Numbered from the stretch's first letter, positions 16,271 through 24,843 are shown. The stretch is DNA of 64,000 nt from a bacterium BMS3Abin02 (GCA_002897675.1 BDSU01000022.1:118886-182885); one strand, 5' to 3'. Notes: a model not told the origin generated them from the letters alone. Numbers and translations: made by a program.

Positions 16271-17467
16271 ATGAGCATGTCCCTTTCGCCGAGCCCATCC
16301 TGCACGTCGACATGGGCCCATTCTTCGTTGAAGTCGAACGCCGCGACGACCCCCCCGTTGTACGACCGTCCCGTTGTGGTCGGGGGCACGGGAAACAGGG
16401 GAGTGGTCGCGTCGGCGTCCTACGAGGCACGTGCGAACGGAGTGACATCTGCGATGCCCGTGCGGCACGCTCGGCATCCTTGTCGCGGGCTCGTGGTCGT
16501 GCCGGCCCATCACGCGAAGTGCCGCCAGGCGCCTGAAGAGGTGTTCTCGATTCTCCGAAGTCTCACGCCATTCGTCGAAGGAATCTCCATGGATGAGGCG
16601 TTCCTCGACGTCTCCGGCCTCAGACTGCACCACGAAGATCCCGGACAGATGGGAGTTGAGATTCGTTCCCGCCGCAGAGTCGAAGCCGAACCGTCCGGTT
16701 CTGTGGGTGTTGCACGAAACAAGTTCCTGGCGAAGCTCGTCTCCAAGGCATCGAAGCCCGACGGGCTCCGCGAAGTCGCCGCCGGCACAGAGGTCGAGTT
16801 CCTCCACGCTCTCCCGGCTACGAGGCTGTGGGGGGTGGGCGCCGCCACCTCGGCCGCGCTGGAGCGTCTCGGTATTGCGACGGCGGGCGCACCGGCATCG
16901 ACTCCGGTCGCAACGCTGAGGCGTCATCTTGGGGCCACGATGGGAACGATGTTGCACGACCTCGCATGGGGAAAGGACGAACGTGCCGTCGATCGCGATG
17001 GTGCCGTGAAGTCGATCTCCGTCGAGCAGACGTCTGAGCAGGATCTCGCAGACAGATCCCTGGTGGAAGCCGAGCTGCTCCGACACTGCGAGCGGCTTTC
17101 CGGGCGCATGCGAAGGGCGGGGAAGCTTGGCAAGGTGCCGGCCGTGAAGGTGCGTCTCGCGGACTTCGAGGCGGTACATCGCCGGCTCACCCTGGCCGAT
17201 CCCACGAACACGGGGCGCGACGTGTTCCGGGCAGGAATGGCGCTGCTCGCCGATATCGATCTCGATCGATGTGCCGTGAGGCTCGTCGGTGAGGGCATGA
17301 GCGACCTCTGCGATTCGGCGGCTCCGCGCCAACCGACCACCCATCACGAGTGGGAGGACATGGCCATTGCCGTCGATCGGGTTCACAGGAGGTTCGGGGA
17401 CGAGGCCGTAGTGCCTGCTCGCATCGTGGCGACTTCCGAGTCAATAACGGAACGAGGGGTATCATGA
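16271..17467 (+). CDS. dinB: DinB-like Y-family DNA polymerase with frame-scrambled N-terminus (likely non-functional as read)
   Basis: From residue about 35 the frame is a clear DNA polymerase IV: RPVVVGGTGNRGVVASASYE, the palm motif GISMDEAFLDVSG, SVGVARNKFLAKL and the helix-hairpin-helix LWGVGAATSAALERLGI. The first part is wrong in this frame. The missing start is in another frame at 16297-16356: ILHVDMGPFFVEVERRDDPP, carrying the first catalytic Asp and the FF steric gate. A run of seven C at 16350-16356 marks the point where the frames meet. Two compensating shifts would be needed to link ATG 16271 to the catalytic segment. Several conserved residues are also changed (VDMG instead of VDMD; HPCRGL). 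It is either a decaying gene or an assembly error in the C run. Confidence 0.7.
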   Translation: MSMSLSPSPSCTSTWAHSSLKSNAATTPPLYDRPVVVGGTGNRGVVASASYEARANGVTSAMPVRHARHPCRGLVVVPAHHAKCRQAPEEVFSILRSLTPFVEGISMDEAFLDVSGLRLHHEDPGQMGVEIRSRRRVEAEPSGSVGVARNKFLAKLVSKASKPDGLREVAAGTEVEFLHALPATRLWGVGAATSAALERLGIATAGAPASTPVATLRRHLGATMGTMLHDLAWGKDERAVDRDGAVKSISVEQTSEQDLADRSLVEAELLRHCERLSGRMRRAGKLGKVPAVKVRLADFEAVHRRLTLADPTNTGRDVFRAGMALLADIDLDRCAVRLVGEGMSDLCDSAAPRQPTTHHEWEDMAIAVDRVHRRFGDEAVVPARIVATSESITERGVS

Positions 17468-17495
17468 CCGTAGAGGTGATCGAGGACTACAGACC

Positions 17496-17816
17496 ATGCC
17501 ACTAGACGAGCGCGAACAGAAGATCCTGCAGGAGATCGAGCAGGGCCTCTACGCCGAGGATCCGGGCTTGGTGCGCAAGGTCGGCAGGCTCAGTAGGGTC
17601 CCTTCGAGGCGAGCGATGATCGCGGCGATCGTCTTCCTCTTGGGACTGGCGACAACTCTGGGAACTTTCGCCTTCAACCAGTGGCTCGCCCTAGGTGGGT
17701 TCGTGACCATGGTGCTCGCAGGGAGCACGTTCGTACACGCCCGCAGGGCGATCACAGGGACCGAGGACGCGGCGTGGATACCCCGGTTTCTGGGCGGAAA
17801 ACGCAAACGGCAGTGA
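17496..17816 (+). CDS. DUF3040 membrane protein, 106 aa
   Basis: The opening MPLDEREQKILQEIEQGLYA is the DUF3040 signature, an actinobacterial family of small membrane proteins usually found close to the mraZ/dcw region. Two membrane helices follow (about residues 40-60 and 66-84), then a basic C-terminal end (GGKRKRQ). The function is unknown. It lies 28 nt after the DinB-like gene. Confidence 0.85.
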   Translation: MPLDEREQKILQEIEQGLYAEDPGLVRKVGRLSRVPSRRAMIAAIVFLLGLATTLGTFAFNQWLALGGFVTMVLAGSTFVHARRAITGTEDAAWIPRFLGGKRKRQ

Positions 17817-17842
17817 CCGCTTCGCGGCGCTAGAGTGAAGGT

Positions 17843-17889
17843 CCCGACATGCATGTGTCGGGTTGGAGTCGGCGGTCGTCGTGACCGCC
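17843..17889. promoter_or_regulatory. Two adjacent inverted repeats upstream of the merR-type gene
   Basis: CCCGACA-6-TGTCGGG spans 17843-17862 and GGCGGTC-5-GACCGCC spans 17871-17889; both are perfect 7-bp arms. They lie between the DUF3040 gene and a MerR-family regulator, so one could end the upstream transcript and the other could be an autoregulatory operator. Which is which cannot be told by eye. Confidence 0.4.
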
Positions 17890-17914
17890 CGTTACATCGG
17901 GGAGAGATGACGAG

Positions 17915-18406
17915 GTGGATGGATTCACGGCGCAACAAGCTTCCAAACTGACCGGTTGCACAGCGCATCAGCTCAGGTACTGGGACCGCGTTTCGCTCCT
18001 CGAACCGTCCCTGCAGAGCACTGGCGGCCGTCCCGGTGTGCGGCGGCTCTACTCGTTTCGAGACCTGGTCGCCTTGCGCGTGATCAAGAGCCTGCTGGAC
18101 AACGGGATGTCCGTGCAGCGGGTCCGCAGAGCCTGGGGCTACCTTCGGCGCAACGGTGGCATGGACCGTCATCTGGCCGAAGTGAAGCTCGTGACCGACG
18201 GGCAGAGTATCTTCTCCATCGCCGAGGACGACGAGGAACTTCTCGACGCGCTTCGAGGGGGACAACTCGCGTTCTTCGTCGCGATCGACAGCATCACTCG
18301 GTCCGTCCAAGACGATGTGAGCAAGTTCGAACTCGATCGTGAGCGCTTTCTCGAGATGATCCGTTGGAGCGAAGAAGGCGTCAACGAGGAAGCCGTGGAC
18401 GGCTGA
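17915..18406 (+). CDS. MerR-family transcriptional regulator, 163 aa
   Basis: The N-terminal winged helix (about residues 3-72) has FTAQQASKLTGCTAHQLRYW, then GGRPGVRRLYSFRDLVALRV, the standard MerR DNA-binding layout. The remaining 90 residues (QSIFSIAEDDEELLDALR, FELDRERFLEMIRW) are helical with no cysteine cluster, so metal sensing is unlikely; the effector is unknown. It starts at GTG 17915. Two inverted repeats lie in the 98-nt gap upstream. It converges on the transglutaminase gene. Confidence 0.85.
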   Translation: MDGFTAQQASKLTGCTAHQLRYWDRVSLLEPSLQSTGGRPGVRRLYSFRDLVALRVIKSLLDNGMSVQRVRRAWGYLRRNGGMDRHLAEVKLVTDGQSIFSIAEDDEELLDALRGGQLAFFVAIDSITRSVQDDVSKFELDRERFLEMIRWSEEGVNEEAVDG

Positions 18407-18412
18407 GCCGAC

Positions 18413-18556
18413 AGCCGGTTTGCAGTTGTCGGCAGCCGGCAGTTGACGTGGCGTTCTCTTTTTCGGCACGCCGACATCCACTCCCGCCCCCCGGTCTCGC
18501 AGTGGCCTGGGGCTGCGATACGAAGTGCGAGATACAGGGCACGAAACGCAAAGGCG
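18413..18556 (+). repeat. Repeat-filled gap: family ii tract plus family i copy C
   Basis: 18413-18446 holds a degenerate tract (ACAGCCGGTTTGCAGTTGTC, then CAGCCGGCAGTTGAC). 18493-18556 holds a TGCGATACGAAGTGCGAGAT-type element, a family i copy. Together they occupy nearly the whole gap between the convergent merR-type and transglutaminase genes. Confidence 0.5.
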
Positions 18557-18557
18557 C

Positions 18558-20915
18558 CTAGGCAGACCTCCAGGATCGGAACAGGGACTTCAAGCGCATC
18601 CTCGCTCGAATGCGGTCACCGATCGGATGGATGGTTCGTAGGTACGTCTCGGTTTCCGCAAAGGACGCTGCTGCCCGGTCGATGAGTGGATCGTCGAGGC
18701 GTTCCTGTGGTCCGAACAGCTGTGTTGTGACGCCATCGGCGAGCGGACGCATCGAGTGGTGCACCGACGCTGCCACCTCCAGCGGTGTCCAGGAGGGTGA
18801 CGACACATCCCCGAAATCGCTGATCCGATCGATGATCTCATTCCACGCGCTCGAGATGTCGCCATTTCGAAAGCGAGCGAGTCTTCTGCGCCTGCGTATT
18901 GCTTTCGCCATCGGTACCGACGAGAACATGAGCAACACGACAAGCAAGACGAGTCGTGTGGGAGTGACGATTCGCAGGGGGGTCCTGTCCGACTCCGTCG
19001 AGGAGGATCCGGGCACGAGTTGTCGCTCGTCGAAGTTGGGATCGAATTGTCGCGGCGCCGGGGGCGTCTCGACGTCAGGCGATTCTGCTGCATCGGGCGG
19101 CGGTGGGATGTACTCGCGCGGATCGAACCCGACGGTGCTCATCGTCGACGGATTGTCGCCGAGCGATCGCGGTGTCGGGTCGAATCGCACCCAACCCTGG
19201 TTGTTCATCCAGAGTTCCACCCAAGCGTGAGCATTGCGATCCCGGACGATGATCGTCCCGTCGGCCTGGACCTCTCCAGGTCCGAATCCGGTCACGACCC
19301 TGGCAGGGATTCCGATCGAACGAGCCATGACGGCCATCGCCGTCGAGAACTGCTCGCAGTAGCCGGTTCGGTAGTTGGGGCTGTTGGTCGTGAAGAGCCA
19401 GTCTGCGAGGTCCTTGCTCGCATGGCCGGGGTCGACATCGAGTGAGTATGTGAAGATGTTCGGATCGCGGAACCACGCTTCGAGCAGGAGTGCCTTTTCG
19501 AACGCGCTCGTACCACCCGCGGTGAGCGCCCGCGCCTCGGTGCGGATGATCGGGTCGAGCGTCGGAAGTTCCAGGGCTTCAGAGAGCGAGGCAGGCCTGT
19601 TGGTCGCCGGCGTCGGGACTGCCTTGCCTTCGAACGCGCCGCGGTCGGCAGCCTCTTGAAAGATGGGTGTGAGTCTGCCGCCGGCACTTGCCAGAGCGTT
19701 CAGGTCCGGCGCCGGTACCAGTGCAGCTTCCTCGTAGGTGAGGTTTTCCCATGTGAGCAGGTCGAACTGGATGGACCCATCGGTCCGGACGCGGAAACTC
19801 TCGTTGAACAGAGCGGAACTGGAGCCCAGCCACGTGGGCGAGTACAAGATCGGCAGATAGTTCTGGCGGAGTTTCGCAATCGTCACGGAAGCGGAAACCG
19901 GGATGGTGGGGCCGAAGAACGACATGTCCTCGTCTTCCCACACGTCGCTGTCGGGTCCGTGGGTTTCTCGGGCCCTCGGGATCCAGTTCTCGCCATCGAA
20001 CTCTTCGAGGGTGATCAGCTCCCAGTAGATGGACGAAGGGTCCACATCGCCTTCGACTCTCGCCGTGAAGACGGGCGTGTCGGTTTGTGACACGAGTTGT
20101 TGTCGGATACCCGTGAACAGGTTGTAGGAGACCCCGACGAGGATCCCCCCGCCGATACTCGTGTGACTGCGCCAGTCGACGAGACCGCCGGGGGGAATCA
20201 CCCTGGAGACGAGTCCGGTACCACCGAGCGCGATCAGGACCGAGATGAGGGCGAAAACGGCCGGATAGACAAATGCGGGTCGTTCAGGACCGCCCGAGCT
20301 TCGCATCGGGAAGGTCGATGCCGACCGGTGATCCTCGGCCACGGCGGCGAACGCCAACGCCGCGGCCCCGAGGAACGCAGCTTTCCACCAGAGTCCGGGG
20401 GATGCCTGGTCGATGACTGCGAGCTGAAGGTAGAACAGCAGCGGCGGTGCAAGAGCGATGGCGGGATGCCTGCGCCGGATGCCCCATGCCAGCAGAGCCG
20501 CCAAGCCCCAATAGATGGCGGTCAGGATGACGATGAGCCCGGCGACCGGGGAGACGGGGGCGACACCGAATCGAATCAGGTCTACGCCCAGGCCGAGTTC
20601 TGCCAGGAACGTGGGCAGTGTCTCGGAGCTCGGTATCAACCCGAAGATGAGCGTTCCGGGCACTGCAATCCGCAGACTGACGAGGACCAGGGCGCCGACG
20701 TTGGCCAAGATGGTGGTCCATCGTCCTCGCAGCGCCCATGTGATGATGCCTCCCATGACCGCACCTGCAGCCACGGCGATCGGCCACGACGCTCCCTCGA
20801 CCGACGGTCGGAGGAGGCGTTCGAGACGCAGAATCGCCAACCCCATGCCGACGGTTCCGGCTATCCAACTCCAGCGGTTGCCCATGGCATTGCTTTCATC
20901 CAGGCGGTGGCCCAC
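18558..20915 (-). CDS. Transglutaminase-like membrane protein (DUF3488 + transglutaminase core), 785 aa
   Basis: The N-terminal part has about six to eight membrane helices (residues 12-260), followed by a large extracellular region holding a transglutaminase/cysteine-protease core. The catalytic triad is visible: C520 (YRTGYCEQFSTAMAVMAR), H563 (NAHAWVELW) and D579 (WVRFDPTP). A proline-rich linker, one more membrane helix (about 650-670) and a cytoplasmic tail follow. Proteins of this build are always seen with a DUF58 protein and a MoxR ATPase, as here. The role is probably cell-envelope protein processing, but no substrate is known. The start could be GTG 20915 or ATG 20885; both overlap the DUF58 gene. 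Confidence 0.87.
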   Translation of the reverse strand: MGHRLDESNAMGNRWSWIAGTVGMGLAILRLERLLRPSVEGASWPIAVAAGAVMGGIITWALRGRWTTILANVGALVLVSLRIAVPGTLIFGLIPSSETLPTFLAELGLGVDLIRFGVAPVSPVAGLIVILTAIYWGLAALLAWGIRRRHPAIALAPPLLFYLQLAVIDQASPGLWWKAAFLGAAALAFAAVAEDHRSASTFPMRSSGGPERPAFVYPAVFALISVLIALGGTGLVSRVIPPGGLVDWRSHTSIGGGILVGVSYNLFTGIRQQLVSQTDTPVFTARVEGDVDPSSIYWELITLEEFDGENWIPRARETHGPDSDVWEDEDMSFFGPTIPVSASVTIAKLRQNYLPILYSPTWLGSSSALFNESFRVRTDGSIQFDLLTWENLTYEEAALVPAPDLNALASAGGRLTPIFQEAADRGAFEGKAVPTPATNRPASLSEALELPTLDPIIRTEARALTAGGTSAFEKALLLEAWFRDPNIFTYSLDVDPGHASKDLADWLFTTNSPNYRTGYCEQFSTAMAVMARSIGIPARVVTGFGPGEVQADGTIIVRDRNAHAWVELWMNNQGWVRFDPTPRSLGDNPSTMSTVGFDPREYIPPPPDAAESPDVETPPAPRQFDPNFDERQLVPGSSSTESDRTPLRIVTPTRLVLLVVLLMFSSVPMAKAIRRRRRLARFRNGDISSAWNEIIDRISDFGDVSSPSWTPLEVAASVHHSMRPLADGVTTQLFGPQERLDDPLIDRAAASFAETETYLRTIHPIGDRIRARMRLKSLFRSWRSA

Positions 20916-22033
20916 GCCTCTCCAGGTCGGATGGAAACGATCGTTGCACCGCCGCGACCGAAGCTGATCGGTATCGGGTTCGAAGAGACGGTGAGCAGCA
21001 CCGTTGCTCCTGCGTGGTGGGTGAGGTGCCGAGTCACGGATGCCACCTGCGCGTCTGGCGTTCCTGTGACGATGACAAGGGTGCCGCCTCGGCCTTTCAG
21101 CCGGAGCCGAGTCGCCGCCGAGCTGAAATCGAACGCACCGATCGGCTGAAGCCCGGCCAGTGTCCGCATGGCGGCCTCGTAGGGGTTCGTTTCGAGACTC
21201 GCGAGGTCACCTCCGGTCCACAGGTCGGCTTCAAGTCCGGCCGAGAAGAAGTGGTGGAGTGCCGAAGCTGCGCCACGTATCGCGGTTTCAAAGGCTTCTT
21301 GGTCCCCGTAGACGGCAGATCTGGGATCGACGACGACGAGCGCACGAGGCTCCCACGGTGCCTCGAACTGGCGGATCATCATCTCATCGCGCCGTGCCGT
21401 CGTCGGCCAGTGGACTCTTCGCAGATCGTCACCGGTCTGGTACTCGCGCAAGCTGAAGAAGTCTTCGCCACCTCGCTGGACGGTCTCGGCGCGTGCCGCC
21501 TGCATCGAGGGATCGACGCCGCGAAGTATCGGAAGGCCGTCGAGCCTTTCCACTCTGGGGTACACGATGAGTCTGTCGACTGCGCCGATCCGCTTGTTCG
21601 CCTTGGTGAACACGAAGGGATCGCTTTTCGAGACCATCACCGGTCCGAGTTCATACACGCCCCTCGTGTGGCAGGCGATCTCGTAGGTGCCGGAGAAGAT
21701 GACGCCGGGCACGAGCGAGCCGATCCGAAAACGCGCTTCTCCCAACTGGCGGATCTCGTCATCGATCGTGATGTATCTCGATGCTCGTTGTGTGTCGCTC
21801 CTTGCGACCAACTCCACCGAGACGGTATCGCCTTCCCGCACGAGTGAGGGGTGGAGGCGTCGAGAGACGGTGATGTCCGGGATGCCCCTGCGTGTGCCGA
21901 GCCAACCGACGAAGACGGCGCCGGCGGTGAGGAGACTGAGGGCTGCGAGCTCAGTGTCCCCGAGGACGGCCCACAGGACGAGGAGTGCGAGGGCGGAGCC
22001 GAGAGCCGCCCATCCGCGCTCTGTGATCGTCAT
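20861..22033 (-). CDS. DUF58 domain protein, 390 aa
   Basis: Two N-terminal membrane helices (residues 8-50) are followed by a beta-rich region, then the DUF58 signature GGEDFFSLREYQTGDDLRRV then HWPTTARR, and a von Willebrand A-like C-terminal region (RALVVVDPRSAVYG). It is the middle gene of the MoxR-DUF58-transglutaminase operon, overlapping MoxR by 4 nt and transglutaminase by up to 55 nt. Such proteins are thought to act as adaptors between the MoxR ATPase and a membrane or extracellular target. The function remains inferred. Confidence 0.85.
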   Translation of the reverse strand: MTITERGWAALGSALALLVLWAVLGDTELAALSLLTAGAVFVGWLGTRRGIPDITVSRRLHPSLVREGDTVSVELVARSDTQRASRYITIDDEIRQLGEARFRIGSLVPGVIFSGTYEIACHTRGVYELGPVMVSKSDPFVFTKANKRIGAVDRLIVYPRVERLDGLPILRGVDPSMQAARAETVQRGGEDFFSLREYQTGDDLRRVHWPTTARRDEMMIRQFEAPWEPRALVVVDPRSAVYGDQEAFETAIRGAASALHHFFSAGLEADLWTGGDLASLETNPYEAAMRTLAGLQPIGAFDFSSAATRLRLKGRGGTLVIVTGTPDAQVASVTRHLTHHAGATVLLTVSSNPIPISFGRGGATIVSIRPGEAWATAWMKAMPWATAGVG

Positions 22034-23007
22034 CCGGACCTGCTTCCGGGCACACGGACATGGCGCAGCACCGAATCGATCACTTCAGCGACCGTGGTTC
22101 CGCGCATCAGCGCCTCTGGGCGCAGAACCATGCGATGTTCGAGCACCGGACGTGCCAGCGCCTTGATATCGTCCGGCGAAACGAAGTCGCGTCGCTGCAT
22201 CGCGGCGCGGACACGGGCGACACGCTGCAGATGCAGCGCGGCACGGGGAGAAGCGCCGAGGAGGAGTTCTCCGTGACGACGGGTCGCTTCGACCACGTCG
22301 ACGATGTACGCCTGGAGGGAGCCGGCCACGTGAATGTTGCGAGCGATCTCACCCATCTCCCGGACGTCCTCCGCCGTAGCCATCGGTTTGAGGTCGTCGA
22401 AACTCGAATGCGTGCCGTGAGTCTCGAGTATCTGTATTTCCTTGCTGTGTGTCGGATAGCCGACAACGAGCCGCATCATGAATCGGTCGAGTTGGGATTC
22501 CGGGAGCGGATAGGTTCCTTCGTGCTCCAACGGATTCTGCGTCGCGATCACCATGAACGGTGGGGGTAGAGGGCGGGTGACCCCGTCCACCGTCACCTGG
22601 AGCTCCTCCATCGCTTCGAGCAACGCAGCCTGGGTCTTCGGTCCCGCACGGTTGATCTCGTCGCCGAGAACGATGTTTGCGAAAATCGCTCCAGGTTTGA
22701 AGACGAACTCCGTCTTGGCTCTATCCCAGATCGACACGCCGGTGATATCCGAGGGGAGGAGGTCGGGTGTGAACTGCACACGATGAAAGCGACAGTCCAG
22801 GGATCTCGCCAGCGACTTGGCCAGGAGGGTCTTTCCGACTCCCGGGACATCCTCGATGAGGACATGACCCTCGGCCATCAGGGACATGGCGACGAGTTCG
22901 ATGATCTCGCGTTTGCCTTGGATGACGGTTTCCACGTTCGAGACGATCGTCTCGAACAGGTCCGCGAAGCGGTCGATACGCTCTGGAGCCGGGATCGTCG
23001 TTGTCAA
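22030..23007 (-). CDS. MoxR-family AAA+ ATPase, 325 aa
   Basis: The AAA+ motifs are clear: Walker A in EDVPGVGKTLLAKSLA, Walker B in NIVLGDEINRAGPKTQAALL, sensor VIATQNPLEHEGTYPLPESQ, and the C-terminal lid ASPRAALHLQRVARV. It probably acts as a chaperone-like ATPase for the DUF58 and transglutaminase partners encoded downstream in the same operon. The start was chosen as TTG 23007 because GGAGGTGAG lies 6 nt upstream. In-frame codons further upstream would add a tail that looks non-coding. Confidence 0.9.
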   Translation of the reverse strand: MTTTIPAPERIDRFADLFETIVSNVETVIQGKREIIELVAMSLMAEGHVLIEDVPGVGKTLLAKSLARSLDCRFHRVQFTPDLLPSDITGVSIWDRAKTEFVFKPGAIFANIVLGDEINRAGPKTQAALLEAMEELQVTVDGVTRPLPPPFMVIATQNPLEHEGTYPLPESQLDRFMMRLVVGYPTHSKEIQILETHGTHSSFDDLKPMATAEDVREMGEIARNIHVAGSLQAYIVDVVEATRRHGELLLGASPRAALHLQRVARVRAAMQRRDFVSPDDIKALARPVLEHRMVLRPEALMRGTTVAEVIDSVLRHVRVPGSRSG

Positions 23008-23202
23008 AAGGGTCTCACCTCCGTGCTGGAGCCTATCAGCGCGGTGAAGATGCGCGCAGTGCACGAGGCACCTTGGGGGACGAGCCGTGACAGTGGATGC
23101 CTCCGTCATGAGTGGATTCAAACCGACTATGTCTGAACGGCAGAGACCGTGCGCGAAACTGCGCGGTATGATCAGCATGTCCCGGGGAGCTTGAGGAGGC
23201 AC

Positions 23203-23442
23203 GTGGGCGGGGTGAGACGGGCGGTTGCCCGCAGACCTGATCTGTGGCTGGACGCAGCGCGTTCTGTCTTCGCGTTCGCTCCGAAAGCCTGGTGGAAGAA
23301 GTTCCCGTTCCTTCCCGTTCCCGAAACCCGCTATCTGGCATGGCGCCGTTTCACGGCGTACGGATCTGTCGACCAGACGCTGTCCGGCGAGGATGTCGTC
23401 GCGTTCTTGGAGTGGCGGCGCCGACTGAGGACCTCACGATGA
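23203..23442 (+). CDS. Small basic hypothetical protein, 79 aa
   Basis: The start is GTG 23203 behind GAGGAGG. The protein is rich in Arg and Trp (RRPDLWLDAARSVFAFAPKA, WWKKFPFLPVPETRYLAWRR) with no membrane helix. The gene is divergent from moxR and ends in an ATGA overlap with the next gene. I do not recognise the family. The WKKFPFLPxP segment looks conserved enough to be a real product. Confidence 0.6.
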   Translation: MGGVRRAVARRPDLWLDAARSVFAFAPKAWWKKFPFLPVPETRYLAWRRFTAYGSVDQTLSGEDVVAFLEWRRRLRTSR

Positions 23443-24026
23443 GTGAGGCCCTTGATCGTGCAATCAGTGAGATCGACGGAGTCGCCTCGGCACGGATCGA
23501 AACAGACGGTCTTTCTATCGTGGGCGTCAAGGTCACCCTCGACGAGGGTGCCGACGAACGATCCGTCGGTTTGGCAATCGGCAGGATCCTCGAAGCGCAC
23601 GGATATCGCTCTCGGGTCGCTCCGGAGCGGGTGAAGGTCGAACCGGATGCTCCGCCGATGCCGCCGGTCGAAGTCGTCTCCCAACCGAAGCCCGAGCTCC
23701 CGACAAACCTGGAATCGGTGACCATCGAGGAGGATCGGACCGGTGCGACGGTCACGGTCGTGGACTCGACCGGAGGCGGCGTGACGCTTCGTGCCGGGTC
23801 GACGGCCGAGGGGCGCAGGAAGGCCATCGTCGATGCTGTGGCCTCCCTGCTCGCCGAGAACACTGCCTCGCCTCCGCGTCTCGTCGAAGTGATGCAGCGC
23901 GAAGACAGTGTGCTGCTCGTCGTTCTCGAAGATGCCGACGGCGCCAAACTCGCCGGAGCCTCTGTCATCCGCTCGGGGTTGGACTTCGCGCTCGCCGCTG
24001 CAGTGTGGGCGGCCCTCACCGGGTAG
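23439..24026 (+). CDS. Hypothetical protein with two alpha/beta modules, 195 aa
   Basis: The protein begins with an alpha/beta segment (ISEIDGVASARIETDGLSIV, GVKVTLDEGADERSVGLAIG), then a proline-rich linker (about residues 68-90), then a second mixed segment (LVEVMQREDSVLLVVLEDAD) ending in a helix FALAAAVWAALTG. The first module resembles small ACT- or HMA-like folds in its strand pattern, but no ligand-binding residues are evident. It is translationally coupled to the 79-aa gene. The function is unknown. Confidence 0.6.
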   Translation: MSEALDRAISEIDGVASARIETDGLSIVGVKVTLDEGADERSVGLAIGRILEAHGYRSRVAPERVKVEPDAPPMPPVEVVSQPKPELPTNLESVTIEEDRTGATVTVVDSTGGGVTLRAGSTAEGRRKAIVDAVASLLAENTASPPRLVEVMQREDSVLLVVLEDADGAKLAGASVIRSGLDFALAAAVWAALTG

Positions 24027-24043
24027 TGGCAACTCCGAGTTCC

Positions 24044-24070
24044 CGATAGCCGGTGGCCGGCTTCCAGTCA
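24044..24070. repeat. Degenerate intergenic repeat, family ii
   Basis: GATAGCCGGTGGCCGGCTTC then CAGTCAG lies 17 nt after a stop codon. It resembles the tracts at 18413, 42861 and 54472. Confidence 0.4.
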
Positions 24071-24146
24071 GACGTGGGCGGAGACCGCCAAGAGACCGCC
24101 GGGGCACATGGCCCCTACCGGCACCGGCAGTAGATGAAGGCCATCC

Positions 24147-24641
24147 CTACGCGCTCTGTACCGGGATGAGTTCGATCACGACGTCGTCGGAGGTGGTGGC
24201 AGCCTGATTGTGCCGAGGTGCCGGGGTGCTCACGCTCCGTTCATACTCGGTTCGGCGAGCGAGCACGTCACGAATGAGCATCCTGGCGGGATCCGCTCGA
24301 GCGTCGGCGAGCACCTCGACATCGGTGTCGGTGGTACTGATCACCCTGACGCCGCGATCGCGAAGATCCTGAAGGATGACTTCCTGTATGAGCAAGTCCG
24401 AAGAAAACGCTTCGAGCGAGGGAACCACGACCGCGTCCGCGTGGCCCGCACCAACGATCTCGAGCAGAGCTCGAAACCCTTCGTCGCGGGGCTCACCGCT
24501 CGGACTTCTCACGTCTTGGCACATCGCGAGGAGTTGGTAACCCTGTTCGGAGGACCAGCGTCGAATCCGCTCGGATTGGGCGAAGATAGATCCGCCGTGC
24601 GACCGATCGGAGAACTCTCTCACATAGCCGACGACTCGCAT
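24147..24641 (-). CDS. Solo serine-recombinase-like domain protein, 164 aa, catalytic motif altered
   Basis: The opening MRVVGYVREFSDRS and the downstream QSERIRRWSSEQGY, then RALLEIVGAGHADAVVVPSL, follow the resolvase N-terminal domain. In active serine recombinases the first motif is YxRxS with the nucleophile two residues after Arg; here it reads YVREFS, so the serine is shifted by one. The later DRLxR motif reads SLEAFSSD and lacks its arginines. No C-terminal DNA-binding domain follows. The protein is therefore probably not an active recombinase; a regulatory or decaying role is likely. It lies beside a cluster of family iii hairpin repeats. Confidence 0.65.
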   Translation of the reverse strand: MRVVGYVREFSDRSHGGSIFAQSERIRRWSSEQGYQLLAMCQDVRSPSGEPRDEGFRALLEIVGAGHADAVVVPSLEAFSSDLLIQEVILQDLRDRGVRVISTTDTDVEVLADARADPARMLIRDVLARRTEYERSVSTPAPRHNQAATTSDDVVIELIPVQSA

Positions 24642-24710
24642 ACGCTGAGTCTCGCCCTGGTCACGCTGTGTGTCAAGGATCTTGCAGTCCGGTGCCCACC
24701 CGTCCGGCAG

Positions 24711-24746
24711 TTCTCGGCAGTCAGTTGTCAGTTCTCAGGAGTTGAC
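24711..24746. repeat. Degenerate intergenic repeat, family ii
   Basis: The tract is GGCAGTTCTCGGCAGTCAGT then TGTCAGTTCTCAGGAG, built from imperfect CAGTT/GTCAGTT units. It sits just before a family iii hairpin. Confidence 0.4.
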
Positions 24747-24772
24747 GCGCCGTCCTCCGTCGGGAACGCTCC

Positions 24773-24824
24773 CTTCTTGCGTGAGAAAACCGTGGGATGG
24801 GCAACCAACTCGCGCAAGAACGGG
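24773..24824 (+). repeat. Family iii hairpin repeat, copy 1 (right half only)
   Basis: CTTGCGTGAG and CTCGCGCAAG arms flank a 23-nt loop containing CCGTGGGATGGGCAACCA. This corresponds to the right half of the elements at 25395 and 63620. The left half is missing. Confidence 0.6.
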
Positions 24825-24843
24825 GGAAGGGGTCGGCGGTCTT

